53,445 bases of DNA from Desulfobaccales bacterium (GTDB taxonomy: Bacteria > Desulfobacterota > Desulfobaccia > Desulfobaccales > 0-14-0-80-60-11). The stretch covers positions 1 through 53,445 of the forward strand of contig JBAZPO010000020.1 in NCBI GenBank assembly GCA_041648175.1, written 5' to 3'. Every line of letters starts with the position of its first letter. Position 1 is the first letter of the stretch. The position numbers and the translations under genes are program-made. The notes below the pieces were generated by a model. The model was not told the DNA's origin. It was given only the letters and a program-made list of their open reading frames with translations, and did not search any database. This document shows, piece by piece, positions 1 through 8,629 of this stretch.

Positions 1-163
1 CCTCCCCCCTCTCCCAAACCCTCTCCCCCAACCCCGCAAGGTTAGGCATAAAACAATAAAGGCGGGCGAGTGGCCTCGCCTCAAGCTAACCCTTATAGGG
101 GGTTGGGAGGGGAGTTTGAGGGGAGGGCGGGGGACACGCGTCCCCCGTTCCTCCCCTCAAATT
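1..163. repeat. Intergenic repeat block with strong hairpin
   Basis: No gene is seen. The first 35 bases are a C-rich arm like the ccctctccc-type repeat found elsewhere in the window. Positions about 115-160 form a long hairpin: TTTGAGGGGAGG pairs with CCTCCCCTCAAA, and GGGGGAC pairs with GTCCCCC inside it. A short T-run follows on the plus strand. It may serve as a terminator for the leftward HAD gene, though the T-run is on the other side, so a repeat hairpin is the safer description. Confidence 0.5.
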
Positions 164-817
164 TTAGCTCATCAGCTCATGAAAACTCTCGATAGAACGA
201 AAGTCCGGGTGGTCCGCGGCGTCTTGCCGGGAACTGGATTTAGCTTTGAAGTAAGGGTATTTGATGCCGAAGGTCCGGGCCGCGGCCAGGGCCTCGGCGT
301 TGTCGTCCACCAGCAGAGCGTGTTGGGCCTCGAAGTGCAGGCGATCGTGGAGGATTTCCCAAAAACTTGCCTCTTCCTTGGGCGCGCCCAGGTCAAAGGA
401 AGACACCACTGCATCGAAGTAACCCAGAAGCCCCGTGTGGTTCATCTTGAGGCTTAAGGTCTTATAATGGGCGTTGGTCACCAGGGCCACTCGTTTCTCT
501 TTTAATCTCAGAAACTTGAGAAAATCTTCCGCATCCGGGTGCACCTCGATGAGGTGGCGAATGCCTTCCTTCAGGGCCGGGATATCCAACTCCAGTTCCC
601 GGGACCAGAAGTCGATATCCGTCCAGTTGAGGGTGCCCTCCTCCTTTTGGTAGCGGGCGAACACCAGGTCTCTCGCCAGGGCCAGATCCATTGCCTGGCG
701 CCGGGCGTACTCCTGCGGCACCAGAGTCTCCCAGAAATAATCGTCGAAGTGTTTGTCCAGCAGGGTGCCGTCCATGTCCAGGAGCACCCAGGTTACATCA
801 TCCCAGGGGAAAGTCAT
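164..817 (-). CDS. HAD-superfamily hydrolase, YrfG-like nucleotidase
   Basis: A 217-residue haloacid dehalogenase hydrolase. Motif I is DMDGT, with Asp14 as nucleophile and Asp16 as acid/base. The N-terminal stretch (LLDMDGTLLD, then FDDYFWETLVPQEYA) and the later VTNAH and VDDNAEAL segments closely follow E. coli YrfG, a GMP/IMP 5'-nucleotidase of 222 residues, so the length fits. A cytoplasmic phosphatase is expected. The start is supported by an AAGGAA Shine-Dalgarno five bases upstream of ATG. It is divergent from the downstream Hsp20 pair. The nucleotide substrate is inferred from the family and is not visible in the sequence. Confidence 0.85.
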   Translation of the reverse strand: MTFPWDDVTWVLLDMDGTLLDKHFDDYFWETLVPQEYARRQAMDLALARDLVFARYQKEEGTLNWTDIDFWSRELELDIPALKEGIRHLIEVHPDAEDFLKFLRLKEKRVALVTNAHYKTLSLKMNHTGLLGYFDAVVSSFDLGAPKEEASFWEILHDRLHFEAQHALLVDDNAEALAAARTFGIKYPYFKAKSSSRQDAADHPDFRSIESFHELMS

Positions 818-887
818 CAGGTTTCCTTTCTTGAATTCACTGCCTCTATTTATAGAAAAATTGATTATTTTTCAACCAGTGCGGCTC

Positions 888-916
888 TTGACCCCGCTTT
901 CGGTCATGCTTAATTT
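888..916 (+). promoter_or_regulatory. Candidate sigma-70-type promoter of the Hsp20 pair
   Basis: TTGACC at 888-893 and TAATTT at 911-916 with a 17-bp spacer, 57 bp upstream of the first Hsp20 start. I see no clear CIRCE element or sigma-32 -10 box (CCCCAT). Confidence 0.4.
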
Positions 917-973
917 AACCTTAGTTAATCACGAAAAATCCTGAAAATCTCGTATATTAAGAAGGAGAACGTT

Positions 974-1423
974 ATGCCGATTTTTTTCAGGGAACCGGGA
1001 AGGAATCCTTTCCGGGAAATGGAACAACTGCAGCGCCGCATGGACCGTCTCTTCCAGGACACCTATGCAACCGAGCGCTCTCCGTGGCAGGCGGGGGTGT
1101 ATCCCCTGGTGAACCTCTCGGAAGACAAAGATCATCTCTATGTCCGGGCCGAGTTGCCCGGCGTTGCCGCCGCTGACCTGGAGATCACCCTGCAGGACAA
1201 CAACCTGATCTTAAGGGGTGAGCGCAAGATTCCCGCGGAAGAAAAGCAGGTCAACTATCACCGCCGGGAGCGCGAATCCGGATTTTTCCGGCGGATCGTG
1301 GCCTTACCTGCGCAAGTTGCCGGCGGTAACGTGGAAGCCACTTCCAAGGACGGCATCCTGACCATCAAGCTGGCCAAGCCGGAAGAAGTCAAACCGCGCA
1401 AAATCGAAGTAAAGGTTGCTTAA
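974..1423 (+). CDS. Hsp20/alpha-crystallin small heat-shock protein (first copy)
   Basis: A 149-residue small heat-shock protein, an ATP-independent holdase that binds unfolding proteins as oligomers. The N-terminal arm (residues 1-40, REPGRNPFREMEQLQRRMDR) is typical. The alpha-crystallin domain spans about 42-140 with PGVAAADLEITLQDN and LILRGER strands. The C-terminal KIEVKVA tail supplies the I-X-V motif that docks neighbouring subunits. AAGGAG lies six bases before ATG. The second Hsp20 follows after 98 bp, so the two are probably co-expressed and may form mixed oligomers. Confidence 0.93.
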   Translation: MPIFFREPGRNPFREMEQLQRRMDRLFQDTYATERSPWQAGVYPLVNLSEDKDHLYVRAELPGVAAADLEITLQDNNLILRGERKIPAEEKQVNYHRRERESGFFRRIVALPAQVAGGNVEATSKDGILTIKLAKPEEVKPRKIEVKVA

Positions 1424-1427
1424 CTGC

Positions 1428-1508
1428 AGGTGTCAGGTGTCAGGTGCCAGGTGCCAGTAAAGACCTGATTCCAATCTGGAACCTGATTTGAAACCTGGAA
1501 CCTGAAAA
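1428..1508. repeat. CAGGTGTCAGG-type tandem degenerate repeat
   Basis: Imperfect copies of caggtgtcagg/caggtgccagg followed by complementary cctg-rich units, lying between the two Hsp20 genes. The same family occurs at 1938-2064 and 11186-11290. Confidence 0.7.
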
Positions 1509-1521
1509 AGGAGGTTCATCC

Positions 1522-1923
1522 ATGGCTGAACAAGAACTGCAAGCCAAGGCCAAAGAAGAGGCTCCGGCCAAAGGAGAGCGGGTCCGTCCGGGCCGGGTCT
1601 TCTTGCCGGCGGTGGATATATTCGAGACCCCCGAGACCCTGGTCCTGGTGGCCGATATGCCCGGGGTTTCCGGTGATAAAGTAACTCTGGACTTAAAGGA
1701 GAACCATCTCACCATTTACGGGGAAGTCGGCCCGCCTCTGGGTGAAGGTGAATCCATGGTGGATCAGGAATATTTCACCGGCGACTATCAGCGGGACTTC
1801 CACCTGGGCAGCCTCATCGATCAGAGCAAGATCGAGGCGACCATGAAGGATGGGGTGCTGCGGCTGGTGATGCACAAAGTGGAAAAGGCCAAGCCCCGGA
1901 AGATTGAGGTGAAAGTCGCCTGA
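1522..1923 (+). CDS. Hsp20/alpha-crystallin small heat-shock protein (second copy)
   Basis: A 133-residue small heat-shock protein. It is shorter at the N-terminus than its neighbour, with a charged Ala/Lys/Glu arm (residues 1-25) in place of the aromatic arm. The alpha-crystallin domain covers about 28-125 (DIFETPETLVLVADMPGV, then LTIYGEV). It ends in KPRKIEVKVA, identical to the tail of the first copy, which suggests duplication or mixed assembly. AAGGAGG is seven bases before ATG. Confidence 0.93.
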   Translation: MAEQELQAKAKEEAPAKGERVRPGRVFLPAVDIFETPETLVLVADMPGVSGDKVTLDLKENHLTIYGEVGPPLGEGESMVDQEYFTGDYQRDFHLGSLIDQSKIEATMKDGVLRLVMHKVEKAKPRKIEVKVA

Positions 1924-1937
1924 AGCGCCGCTCAATA

Positions 1938-2064
1938 GGTGTCAGGTTTCGGGTTTGGTCTTCTTCTACCCCTGGAACCTGGCGCCTGTTTTGATCTTAT
2001 TCTGACCTCTGACCCATACTTTAGTATTCTTCACACTCCTGAAACCTGACACCTGAAACCTGCT
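1938..2064. repeat. CAGGTTTCAGG-type repeat block
   Basis: Copies of ggtgtcaggtttcgggttt followed by the complement-type cctgaaacctgacacctg, filling the gap between the convergent Hsp20 and dnaB genes. It can fold into long imperfect hairpins and may act as a bidirectional barrier. Confidence 0.65.
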
Positions 2065-3462
2065 TCAATAGTACTCTTGAGTGTCCTCCCGCTCCAGGTC
2101 GTCGAACCGGGTGAACTTGGCCTCAAAATGGAGCTTCACCGTGCCGATGGGGCCGTTCCGCTGTTTGCCGAGGATGACTTCGGCGATGCCCTTGTTGTCG
2201 GCAGAATCCTTGCGGTAGACCTCATCCCGGTAGATGAACATGACCACGTCGGCGTCTTGCTCGATGGCGCCTGATTCCCGCAAATCCGACAATTGCGGCC
2301 GCTTGCGCTCCCGTTTCTCCGGCTCCCGGCTGAGCTGGGACAGGGCGATCACCGGCACCTTAAGCTCCTTGGCCAGGCCCTTCAAGGAGCGGGAGATCTC
2401 CGAGATTTGCTGCTCCCGGCTGGACAGTTCGGCCCGGCCCTGCATGAGTTGGAGATAGTCGATAACGATCAGCCCCAACTTGCCGTCGGCCTTGAGGCGG
2501 CGTGATTTGGCCCGGATGTCCAGGACGGTGGCCGCAGGGGTATCGTCGATGTAGATGGGACAATCCAGGAGTATCCCCGCGGCTTCCTGGAGCTTGCGCC
2601 ATTCATCCCCGGTAAGGAAGGCGGCCCGGCGAATCTGGGACGCGTCCACCCGGCCTTCGCCGCTGAGCAGCCGGCGCACCAGTTGTTCTTTGGACATTTC
2701 GAGCGAGAAGAAGGCCACCGGCACCGGCGGCTTGGACCTGTACGCGGCGTTAAAGGCGATGTTCAGGGCTAAAGCGGTCTTGCCCATGCTGGGGCGGGCC
2801 GCCAGGATGATGAGGTCGCTGGCCTGGAACCCCGCGGTATAATTGTCCAGGTCCTTGAAGCCGCTGGTCACGCCGGTAAGCGACCCGTCCTTGCGCCCCC
2901 AGATAGCCTCCAGAGTAGCAATTTCGTTATCCACCAACGCGCTTAAGGGCGAAAAGCCCGGCCGCACCTTGGCTTCGGCCACCTGAAAGACTTTGTGCTC
3001 CGCGGCGTCCAAGAACTCGGCGACGTTTTCCACCGGGGACAGGCAGCCGGCAGCAATCTCCTGGCTGCAGTCCAGCAGCCGCCTGAGCACCGCCTTGTCC
3101 TTGACCAGGTTGGCGTAATACTCGGCGTTGGTGGCGAAACCCACCTGCTCGCTTAACCCCGCCAGGAACACCGGCCCCCCCACCCCTTCCAATTGTCCCC
3201 GTTCTTTCAAAAGGGCATTGACGGTCACCAGGTCCACGGGCTCGCCCTTGCCGTAAAGGTCCAGCATGGCCTGATAGATGCGGCCGTGGGCCTCCCGGTA
3301 GAAATCTTCGGGCACAATTACATCCGCAACGCGGTCCATGGCCTCCGGCCGCACCAGGATGGCCCCCAGCACCGACTGCTCGGCTTCGGGATTGGCCGGT
3401 GGGGTATAGCCGACGGGGACGGGATCCGCCGCCGCCGCAAAGCGCCTGTTAGGTTTGGACAT
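2065..3462 (-). CDS. dnaB: Replicative DNA helicase DnaB
   Basis: A 465-residue hexameric helicase that unwinds DNA at the fork and contacts primase. The N-terminal DnaB domain spans about 20-125 (PPANPEAEQSVLGAIL). The RecA-like core starts near 185. Walker A is PSMGKTA at 224-230, the Walker B region is LIVIDYLQLM, and later motifs include LSQLSR and DLRESGAIEQDADVV. Length is normal and there is no intein. It normally sits next to rplI in this lineage, but here three extra genes intervene. The start is ATG, with the AT-rich gene's stop only 27 bp upstream. Confidence 0.97.
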   Translation of the reverse strand: MSKPNRRFAAAADPVPVGYTPPANPEAEQSVLGAILVRPEAMDRVADVIVPEDFYREAHGRIYQAMLDLYGKGEPVDLVTVNALLKERGQLEGVGGPVFLAGLSEQVGFATNAEYYANLVKDKAVLRRLLDCSQEIAAGCLSPVENVAEFLDAAEHKVFQVAEAKVRPGFSPLSALVDNEIATLEAIWGRKDGSLTGVTSGFKDLDNYTAGFQASDLIILAARPSMGKTALALNIAFNAAYRSKPPVPVAFFSLEMSKEQLVRRLLSGEGRVDASQIRRAAFLTGDEWRKLQEAAGILLDCPIYIDDTPAATVLDIRAKSRRLKADGKLGLIVIDYLQLMQGRAELSSREQQISEISRSLKGLAKELKVPVIALSQLSREPEKRERKRPQLSDLRESGAIEQDADVVMFIYRDEVYRKDSADNKGIAEVILGKQRNGPIGTVKLHFEAKFTRFDDLEREDTQEYY

Positions 3463-3489
3463 AGGGTTGCCTCGGATTTTTTAAAATTA

Positions 3490-4584
3490 TTAAAGAGCAC
3501 CTGTTAATATCTTGTCATGTAGCAACATAAAAGACAACGTATCCATAAGAATCAAATATTTTAATGATATGGCTTTACACTCAAATCCGGTAAAAAGGCC
3601 ATGTGCAATACCATGCCGATTCACCATTTCACTTTGATCTGAAATGTTATTAGTAGATTTCCAAAAAGATCCGGTTTCTATATAATCAAAAATAGTTTTG
3701 AATATTTCAATAGGAAACAATATTAATTTTCTTGAAAGAACTAAGCTTTTTAATTTTATGACACAATTGATAAAACTATTTGGGATACTAACATTACATT
3801 CCATTAAATAATCTTTAATTATCCCTTCGAATTGTGGAACTATTACAAAAATAGAACATATAAAATCATTCTGAAAATGCGCATCAATCGCTCTCTTAAT
3901 ATATTGAATTCTTTTTGAGAAAAAACCTAATTCCTCCCATTGCTTAATTTTTCTTTTAAAGTATTCTTTGTTATAATGTTCAGAAATAAGGTCAAGTATT
4001 TTGTCATTATCGATCGCCTCGGGGTTCTCAGGTAAATTTAAAAGAATATATGGATAATAACCTGGTGCCGGAGGCCAATTATTATATGATAAGAATACTA
4101 ACTTCTCAATCGGTTTTATCTTCTCAAAAAATCTTTTATTATTTATAAAATCCAACAATGGGAATGGAATTGCAGAAGGTTTATCATCAATATTATATTT
4201 CTCTGGAATATTTGGTGTACAATCGAAAGCTAGAAAAAAATTAAAATACAAAGACTTATAATAAAAAAAGGCAGCCTTCTCGCCTTCATAAATTTGTGAA
4301 GTCATAAAATTGCAAGTTTCAGGATAGATATCATCCAATGTTATTAGTTCATTTATTCCCTTTTCCCTTTTAAGTTTAACTTCACAAATTAGTCTAACTT
4401 CTTCATTTAATTCTATTACAGTAATTGATTTTTGAGCAGGTTGTAATATTCTGAATTGATTTATTTCTATAGGAAGATCCTTTGGGTCAATCTTAAGTGT
4501 TTCAATCCTCTTATTAATTTCCGGTATTATGAATGATCTAACGAGGTCAGAAATAGTTCTATGATAACTCACTATTCTCACCAT
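3490..4584 (-). CDS. AT-rich hypothetical protein with C-terminal HEPN-like R-X4-H motif
   Basis: A 364-residue protein whose family I do not recognise. Base composition is far more AT-rich than its neighbours, with many Asn, Lys, Ile and Phe residues, which points to horizontal acquisition. Residues 1-200 show no familiar motif. From about 200 the predicted helices (RIQYIKRAIDAHFQNDF) lead to NRHGIAHG at 322-329, where Arg323 and His328 form the R-X4-H signature of HEPN domains found in many defence and toxin RNases. No antitoxin or nucleotidyltransferase gene is adjacent. It ends 27 bp before dnaB, on the same strand. The ATG start has a weak ribosome site. An RNase role is inference from one motif; a non-catalytic HEPN is also possible. 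Confidence 0.6.
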   Translation of the reverse strand: MVRIVSYHRTISDLVRSFIIPEINKRIETLKIDPKDLPIEINQFRILQPAQKSITVIELNEEVRLICEVKLKREKGINELITLDDIYPETCNFMTSQIYEGEKAAFFYYKSLYFNFFLAFDCTPNIPEKYNIDDKPSAIPFPLLDFINNKRFFEKIKPIEKLVFLSYNNWPPAPGYYPYILLNLPENPEAIDNDKILDLISEHYNKEYFKRKIKQWEELGFFSKRIQYIKRAIDAHFQNDFICSIFVIVPQFEGIIKDYLMECNVSIPNSFINCVIKLKSLVLSRKLILFPIEIFKTIFDYIETGSFWKSTNNISDQSEMVNRHGIAHGLFTGFECKAISLKYLILMDTLSFMLLHDKILTGAL

Positions 4585-4998
4585 TAAATAGGCATTATTT
4601 AATCAATTATAAATATGCCTTCTTAGGTTTTCTGTTTACGGGTAAAAATCTGGACTGCTTAGAACCAATCAGCCGGACCGGAGAAAAGCGGCCCGCCAAC
4701 GATGCTGGATCATAGAAAAAGTTGATCAGGAATGCAACCTTGGTCTGAGGCAGAGAGAGGCGATGGCAGGGAATTACTGGGAGGGCAGGATGGTGGTCTC
4801 CCTGTGATAAAAGGAGCTTGGCGGATGAGGCTGGTAACTCTCTCCTATAAATCCCCGCATTTCTTCCGTGGCGGCGAAATGTTTTGTGAGACTATAGAGT
4901 TACCCGCATTATGCTACGCCATAACCGAATTATCAGCTGTAGGCCGGGAAAGCGTAGCGCATCCCGCCTTTTTGACTGTCCATCTGAAGGATCGAGTC
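4585..4998. other. Intergenic region with one palindromic repeat
   Basis: No convincing gene. Just upstream of the AT-rich gene there is an inverted repeat, GGCAT to ATGCC (about 4591-4619), around a TATAAT-like box. A palindromic repeat lies at 4939-4968. The remainder has no feature I can name. Confidence 0.5.
4939..4968. repeat. GTAGGGCGGGAAAGCG palindromic repeat, copy 1
   Basis: A 30-bp imperfect palindrome of form GGCGGGA-AAGCG-NAG-CGCA-TCCCGCC. Other copies are at 33831-33860, 33932-33961, 51586-51615 and 53059-53088. This copy reads taggcc instead of tagggc. Confidence 0.75.
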
Positions 4999-5838
4999 TC
5001 ACATCGGTTCCGGCTTCATGACCGGAGATTGAGGAGGGGCTTCTTCTTTGGATTTCTGCGCGGCTACCTTCTTTTTTGCCTTCTTCTTTTTAGGTGGGGC
5101 TTCTTCAGCAACTACCGGGGAATCTTTCAGATAATTGGTCTTGGTCCAACCCTCGGCGCCGCTTTTCGGATGCCGCACCTTAAGCCATTGCCCGCCGGGT
5201 TCTGACAATTTTTCCACTTTATCATTGCGGTTCAATACCTTAACCACCTGGGTGTCGCCCAGGGGCAAGGCATGGAGTTCCAGGGTTTCAGGCCCCACGA
5301 ACAAGGAGCCTTTCTTCAGCTCCGGCGGGGCCGCCAGTCTCTCCGGAGTTGCAGAAACCTGGTTCGCTGGCACCCAGCCCATGCTTTTGTCTTTAACCGC
5401 CAGCACCCGCCACCATCCCCTGCCATTATCTATGATCTTCTGTACTTCCTCCCCGCGCAACAAAAGCTTGTGGCCCGGGCAGTCATTGCTGGGACAGTCC
5501 CTCAGGGTTACATTCTCCCGAACAGAGTAGGCCTCGGTTATCGCTAGAGGCGTCTGGCTCAACAAAGAGCTTTGCAGCCAGCCAGTCCGGCCGGTCCGCT
5601 CAGAATACATCTGCCACCAATCTTCTCCGCGATTGTCCAAGAACTTAACCGCGTCGCCCCGGTAAAGCTCGGCCACCACCTGGCAGTTATACTCCGGACA
5701 TTCTCTCAGATAGGAAATTAGCGTGGTCACATAATAGGTTTCAGGAGCCTCTGCGACCTGAGGCGCCGCACATGCGCTTATCAACGCCAGGACCAGACAC
5801 AGCAGACCCAGGCCCTGCTTCTTTGTCCGCACCGCCAT
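4999..5838 (-). CDS. Lipoprotein with three bacterial SH3-like domains
   Basis: A 279-residue exported lipoprotein. The signal peptide ends in the lipobox LISAC at about residue 23. Three SH3b units follow at roughly 33-85 (YLRECPEYNCQVVAELYRGD), 100-155 (LRDCPSNDCPGHKLLLRGEE) and 175-235. The first two share a Leu-Arg-(Glu/Asp)-Cys-Pro signature with paired cysteines, possibly disulfides. The C-terminus is a Lys/Pro/Glu-rich tail with KKKKAKKK. SH3b domains usually bind peptidoglycan or stem peptides. I chose ATG at 5838 because the signal peptide begins there and GAGG lies six to nine bases upstream. It follows the zinc-ribbon gene by 14 bp. Confidence 0.82.
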   Translation of the reverse strand: MAVRTKKQGLGLLCLVLALISACAAPQVAEAPETYYVTTLISYLRECPEYNCQVVAELYRGDAVKFLDNRGEDWWQMYSERTGRTGWLQSSLLSQTPLAITEAYSVRENVTLRDCPSNDCPGHKLLLRGEEVQKIIDNGRGWWRVLAVKDKSMGWVPANQVSATPERLAAPPELKKGSLFVGPETLELHALPLGDTQVVKVLNRNDKVEKLSEPGGQWLKVRHPKSGAEGWTKTNYLKDSPVVAEEAPPKKKKAKKKVAAQKSKEEAPPQSPVMKPEPM

Positions 5839-5852
5839 ATACGCCTCGGTGG

Positions 5853-6707
5853 TCAAGGGTTGTGCACCGGGTCCAGTTGCTTGATCCGCCACCCTCCGCC
5901 CTCCTGGGAGAACCATACCTTATAGGCCAGGGTCGATTTCTCCTTTTCCCGATTGCTCAGGTTCATGGTTTCGAAAGACCACCTGACCAGGGCTGTCAGG
6001 GTGTTCGGGTCCAGGACGGAAAAATCTCGCATCTCATAGTGTAAAGCGAGATAGTCATACTTCTTCCAGATCGCCAGAGTCTTCTGTTGTTTCTTATCAA
6101 GACCAGGAAAAGTGCTGGTATAAGATTTCTGAAATTTTGAAATGTCCTTTTCCAGTTGTGCGGCGCGCAGATTGTTGAGTACCGCCGCCGCCTGGGTTTG
6201 CAGACCGGTGGGCTCTGCCACCGATGCGGTCTGGGCGGGCGCTTTGCCTTCCGGTGGCAGCGGGGGCGCGGCAGGGATAGCCTGGTTAGACAAACTGACT
6301 GGCTGAGTCGGCTTTAAAACGGTAATGTGCGTCGAGACCGCGGGAGGCGGCGCCGGGGTGGTTCTTCGCACAATCGCCCACACCAGAACCGGAATGACCA
6401 AGAGCGAACTCAACAGACCGGCGGCAATCCAGCGATTCCTTCTGCGGGGAGGCTTGAGCAAAGTGACCAGGGGCGAGTGGTCGGGTTCATGGAGACTTAA
6501 AATTTGCTCTGCCGGCCCGTCCTCAGCGCCTTTATACTCCACCGGCGACTGGCATTGCTGGCAGAACCATTGCCGGGACCTTACCCTGGCCCCACATTGG
6601 GGACAAAAAGCCCGGTCAAATTCCGGCAGCAATAGGTTTGCACCACAAGAATGGCAAAATTTTGCATCATTCCTGATAGGGGTATGGCAATAAGGGCATC
6701 CTGCCAT
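5853..6707 (-). CDS. Double zinc-ribbon membrane protein with NTF2-like C-terminus
   Basis: A 284-residue protein. The N-terminus carries two zinc ribbons (CPYCHTPIRNDAKFCHSC at 4-21, then CPQC...CQQC at about 35-54). A single membrane helix lies at about 93-112 (WIAAGLLSSLLVIPVLVWAI) and a Pro/Ala-rich linker follows. The C-terminal 115 residues (NNLRAAQLEKDISKFQKSY) resemble an NTF2/SnoaL-like fold, ending WRIKQLDPV. The topology implies cytoplasmic ribbons and a periplasmic domain. It is paired with the SH3 lipoprotein 14 bp downstream, so the two are probably one envelope unit of unknown function. Confidence 0.75.
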   Translation of the reverse strand: MAGCPYCHTPIRNDAKFCHSCGANLLLPEFDRAFCPQCGARVRSRQWFCQQCQSPVEYKGAEDGPAEQILSLHEPDHSPLVTLLKPPRRRNRWIAAGLLSSLLVIPVLVWAIVRRTTPAPPPAVSTHITVLKPTQPVSLSNQAIPAAPPLPPEGKAPAQTASVAEPTGLQTQAAAVLNNLRAAQLEKDISKFQKSYTSTFPGLDKKQQKTLAIWKKYDYLALHYEMRDFSVLDPNTLTALVRWSFETMNLSNREKEKSTLAYKVWFSQEGGGWRIKQLDPVHNP

Positions 6708-7208
6708 GGCTAACCCCGTGATTCTTCTCGTTGAATTTTATTTACCCGGTATTGTTCTGATTTAAACTTATTCATATTATTGAATGTTGTCAATAACTAT
6801 ATAAGATAGCTAACGTCATTTTTAACCTGCTTGCGAGAAGCATTGTCATTCTGAGTGAAGCGAAGAATCTTGCTTTTTCAATAGGTTGAATCCTTCACTT
6901 TGTTCAGGATGACAGATAATATCGGTTTTGAAATGGCTTGTAGCCAAATTCAGAAGTTGAAGGCGGTAAGGATAATCTAAATAACGCAAGGCAGGTTTGT
7001 GGAGGCCGACGCTGGGAACTTCAGAAATACCGGAGGTCAAATCATATTAAATTTGTTGCATAAATTGTCTGGCCGGGTTTTGACCAGGGCAATTTACTGC
7101 CTTGCCTAACCTAAAGCTCGGAGGAGAAGATAGAGGCCACTTACGAAGACTTATGAAAAAATGCAAAAAGGCCCCTAACCTCTTCCCCCGATTTCCGCTT
7201 GCTCAAAT
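6708..7208. other. Intergenic region with a composite repeat
   Basis: No gene is supported over 500 bp between rplI and the zinc-ribbon gene. Positions about 6840-6921 hold an imperfect inverted repeat (cattctgagtgaagcgaaga, then tccttcactttgttcaggat). The first 120 bp are AT-rich. A GGGGCC element followed by a T-run on the minus strand at about 7150-7190 may end the rplI transcript. Confidence 0.45.
6840..6921. repeat. GTCATTCTGAGTGAAGCGAAG-type inverted repeat
   Basis: Two facing arms, ttgtcattctgagtgaagcg and cactttgttcaggatgacag, pair across a short AT-rich centre. One copy is seen in this window. Confidence 0.55.
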
Positions 7209-7658
7209 TCAGGCGCTTTCGGCCACCACTTCCACGGTGATCGTGCCCTTGACTTCAGGCGCCATGCGGACTGTGACTTCGTAGGTGCCTAACTTCTTGA
7301 TGGGCTCCGCCAACTCCAACTGCTTTTTATCCACTTCAACCCCCTGGTCGGCCAGGGCCTCGGCGATCATGCCCACGGTGACGGAACCGTAAAGCCGCTC
7401 TTCCTCGCCCACCCGCTGGGCAATAGTGACGCTGACGCCCTGCAGGTGAGCCACCTGAACCATGGCGGCTTCCCGGATCTGAGCCTGGGCCTGAAGATAC
7501 TTGGCCTTGGCCTTCTCCACCCGGGTCAGGTTGCCTGAGGTGGCCTCCATGGCCTTCCCTTGGGGAATCAGATAGTTACGGGCATAACCCCGGGCCACGT
7601 CCACTACCGCGCCCATGGCGCCCAAAGGGCTAACATCTTCTGTCAATATGACCTTCAA
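7209..7658 (-). CDS. rplI: 50S ribosomal protein L9
   Basis: Ribosomal protein bL9, which binds 23S rRNA near the L1 stalk base. Taking the TTG at 7658 gives MKVILTEDVSPLG and 149 residues, the usual L9 length. That codon sits eight bases after GGAGG, whereas the TTG two codons earlier sits only two bases after it. The N-terminal domain contains the conserved GYARNYLIPQGKA, a long connecting helix follows, and the C-terminal domain has EERLYGSVT. The last gene of an rpsF-rpsR-DUF2232-rplI run. Confidence 0.95.
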   Translation of the reverse strand: MKVILTEDVSPLGAMGAVVDVARGYARNYLIPQGKAMEATSGNLTRVEKAKAKYLQAQAQIREAAMVQVAHLQGVSVTIAQRVGEEERLYGSVTVGMIAEALADQGVEVDKKQLELAEPIKKLGTYEVTVRMAPEVKGTITVEVVAESA

Positions 7659-7671
7659 CGGCAAGTCCTCC

Positions 7672-8607
7672 TCAAGACTCCTTGGGCCGATGCAACCGGC
7701 GAAAATCCAGCCACAGGTCCATCAACCCCAGGGTAATAATCACGAAAAACACCGGATTCAGGAACATCAACGGGTAGCCGATTATCCGGAGCACCCGGGG
7801 CAAACCCAGGCGCTGAAACCAGGTGGCAACCACCGCCAACCCCTGAGCAAAATAGAGCACCGCCAGTACCAGGAGCAGGTTCAGACCCAAGAACCGCACC
7901 GCGCTCACCGGCACCAACAGAAGAAACCCGGCACCCAGTAAGGGGAAGATCAGCCACTCCGGCGCCGCCCAGCGAGAAAGCGGCGGCCCCATTTCGCCCC
8001 AGCCCAAAAGAATGAATAACTGCCGGGCCAGAACAACGTTCAGCCAGGCCACCAGCCCCAGGTTGGCAACCATCAGCCCCGGCAAGAGGCGTTCCAGCAA
8101 GACTTGCAGTTCGGCCGAGGCCACGCCCGGAATCAGCGCGCCCGAGGCGCCGCCGGCGTCTCCCAAGATCTTGGCAACGGTTGCCATGATCTCGGCGGTC
8201 TTTTGAGCCAGCAGGTCCTGGGGGGCCAGGCCCAGATAGAACGCCTGCCCGACAAAGATCAGCACCGCAAGGACGCTTAAGGCAACCACCGTATAGATGA
8301 TGGCCTGTGGCGCCAAAATTCCCCGGCATTGGAGGCTGGCCAGCACCACCCCCATAGCCAACAGATTCATGAAGCCCAAGTTTTGCCAGAAGGTGTCCAG
8401 TGTGGGGTGCAGGCAAAAGATGAGAACCACCACGGCCAGGGCTAAAGCCAAGGCCGCCAACTCACCTGACCGCCGGCCCGCCACCAACACCGGCAAAGGT
8501 GCCAGGACGCCAACCACCAGCAAAGCCACAGGATTTACCTGGGCCCCCACGAATCCTGCCAGCAGGGCGCTCAGGCAAAAGATCCAGACGAGGCGACCTC
8601 TGCCCAC
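7672..8607 (-). CDS. DUF2232 (YybS-like) integral membrane protein
   Basis: A 311-residue very hydrophobic protein with eight or so predicted helices and few charged residues. It fits the DUF2232/YybS family that lies between rpsR and rplI in Firmicutes and Desulfobacterota. The family has been proposed to be transporter-like, but no substrate is established. The start codon is GTG and the gene begins 22 bp after the rpsR stop. The rplI start follows its stop by 13 bp, so co-transcription with ribosomal genes is likely. Confidence 0.82.
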   Translation of the reverse strand: MGRGRLVWIFCLSALLAGFVGAQVNPVALLVVGVLAPLPVLVAGRRSGELAALALALAVVVLIFCLHPTLDTFWQNLGFMNLLAMGVVLASLQCRGILAPQAIIYTVVALSVLAVLIFVGQAFYLGLAPQDLLAQKTAEIMATVAKILGDAGGASGALIPGVASAELQVLLERLLPGLMVANLGLVAWLNVVLARQLFILLGWGEMGPPLSRWAAPEWLIFPLLGAGFLLLVPVSAVRFLGLNLLLVLAVLYFAQGLAVVATWFQRLGLPRVLRIIGYPLMFLNPVFFVIITLGLMDLWLDFRRLHRPKES

Positions 8608-8629
8608 GGCTTAAAGCCCCCTCGCGCCC

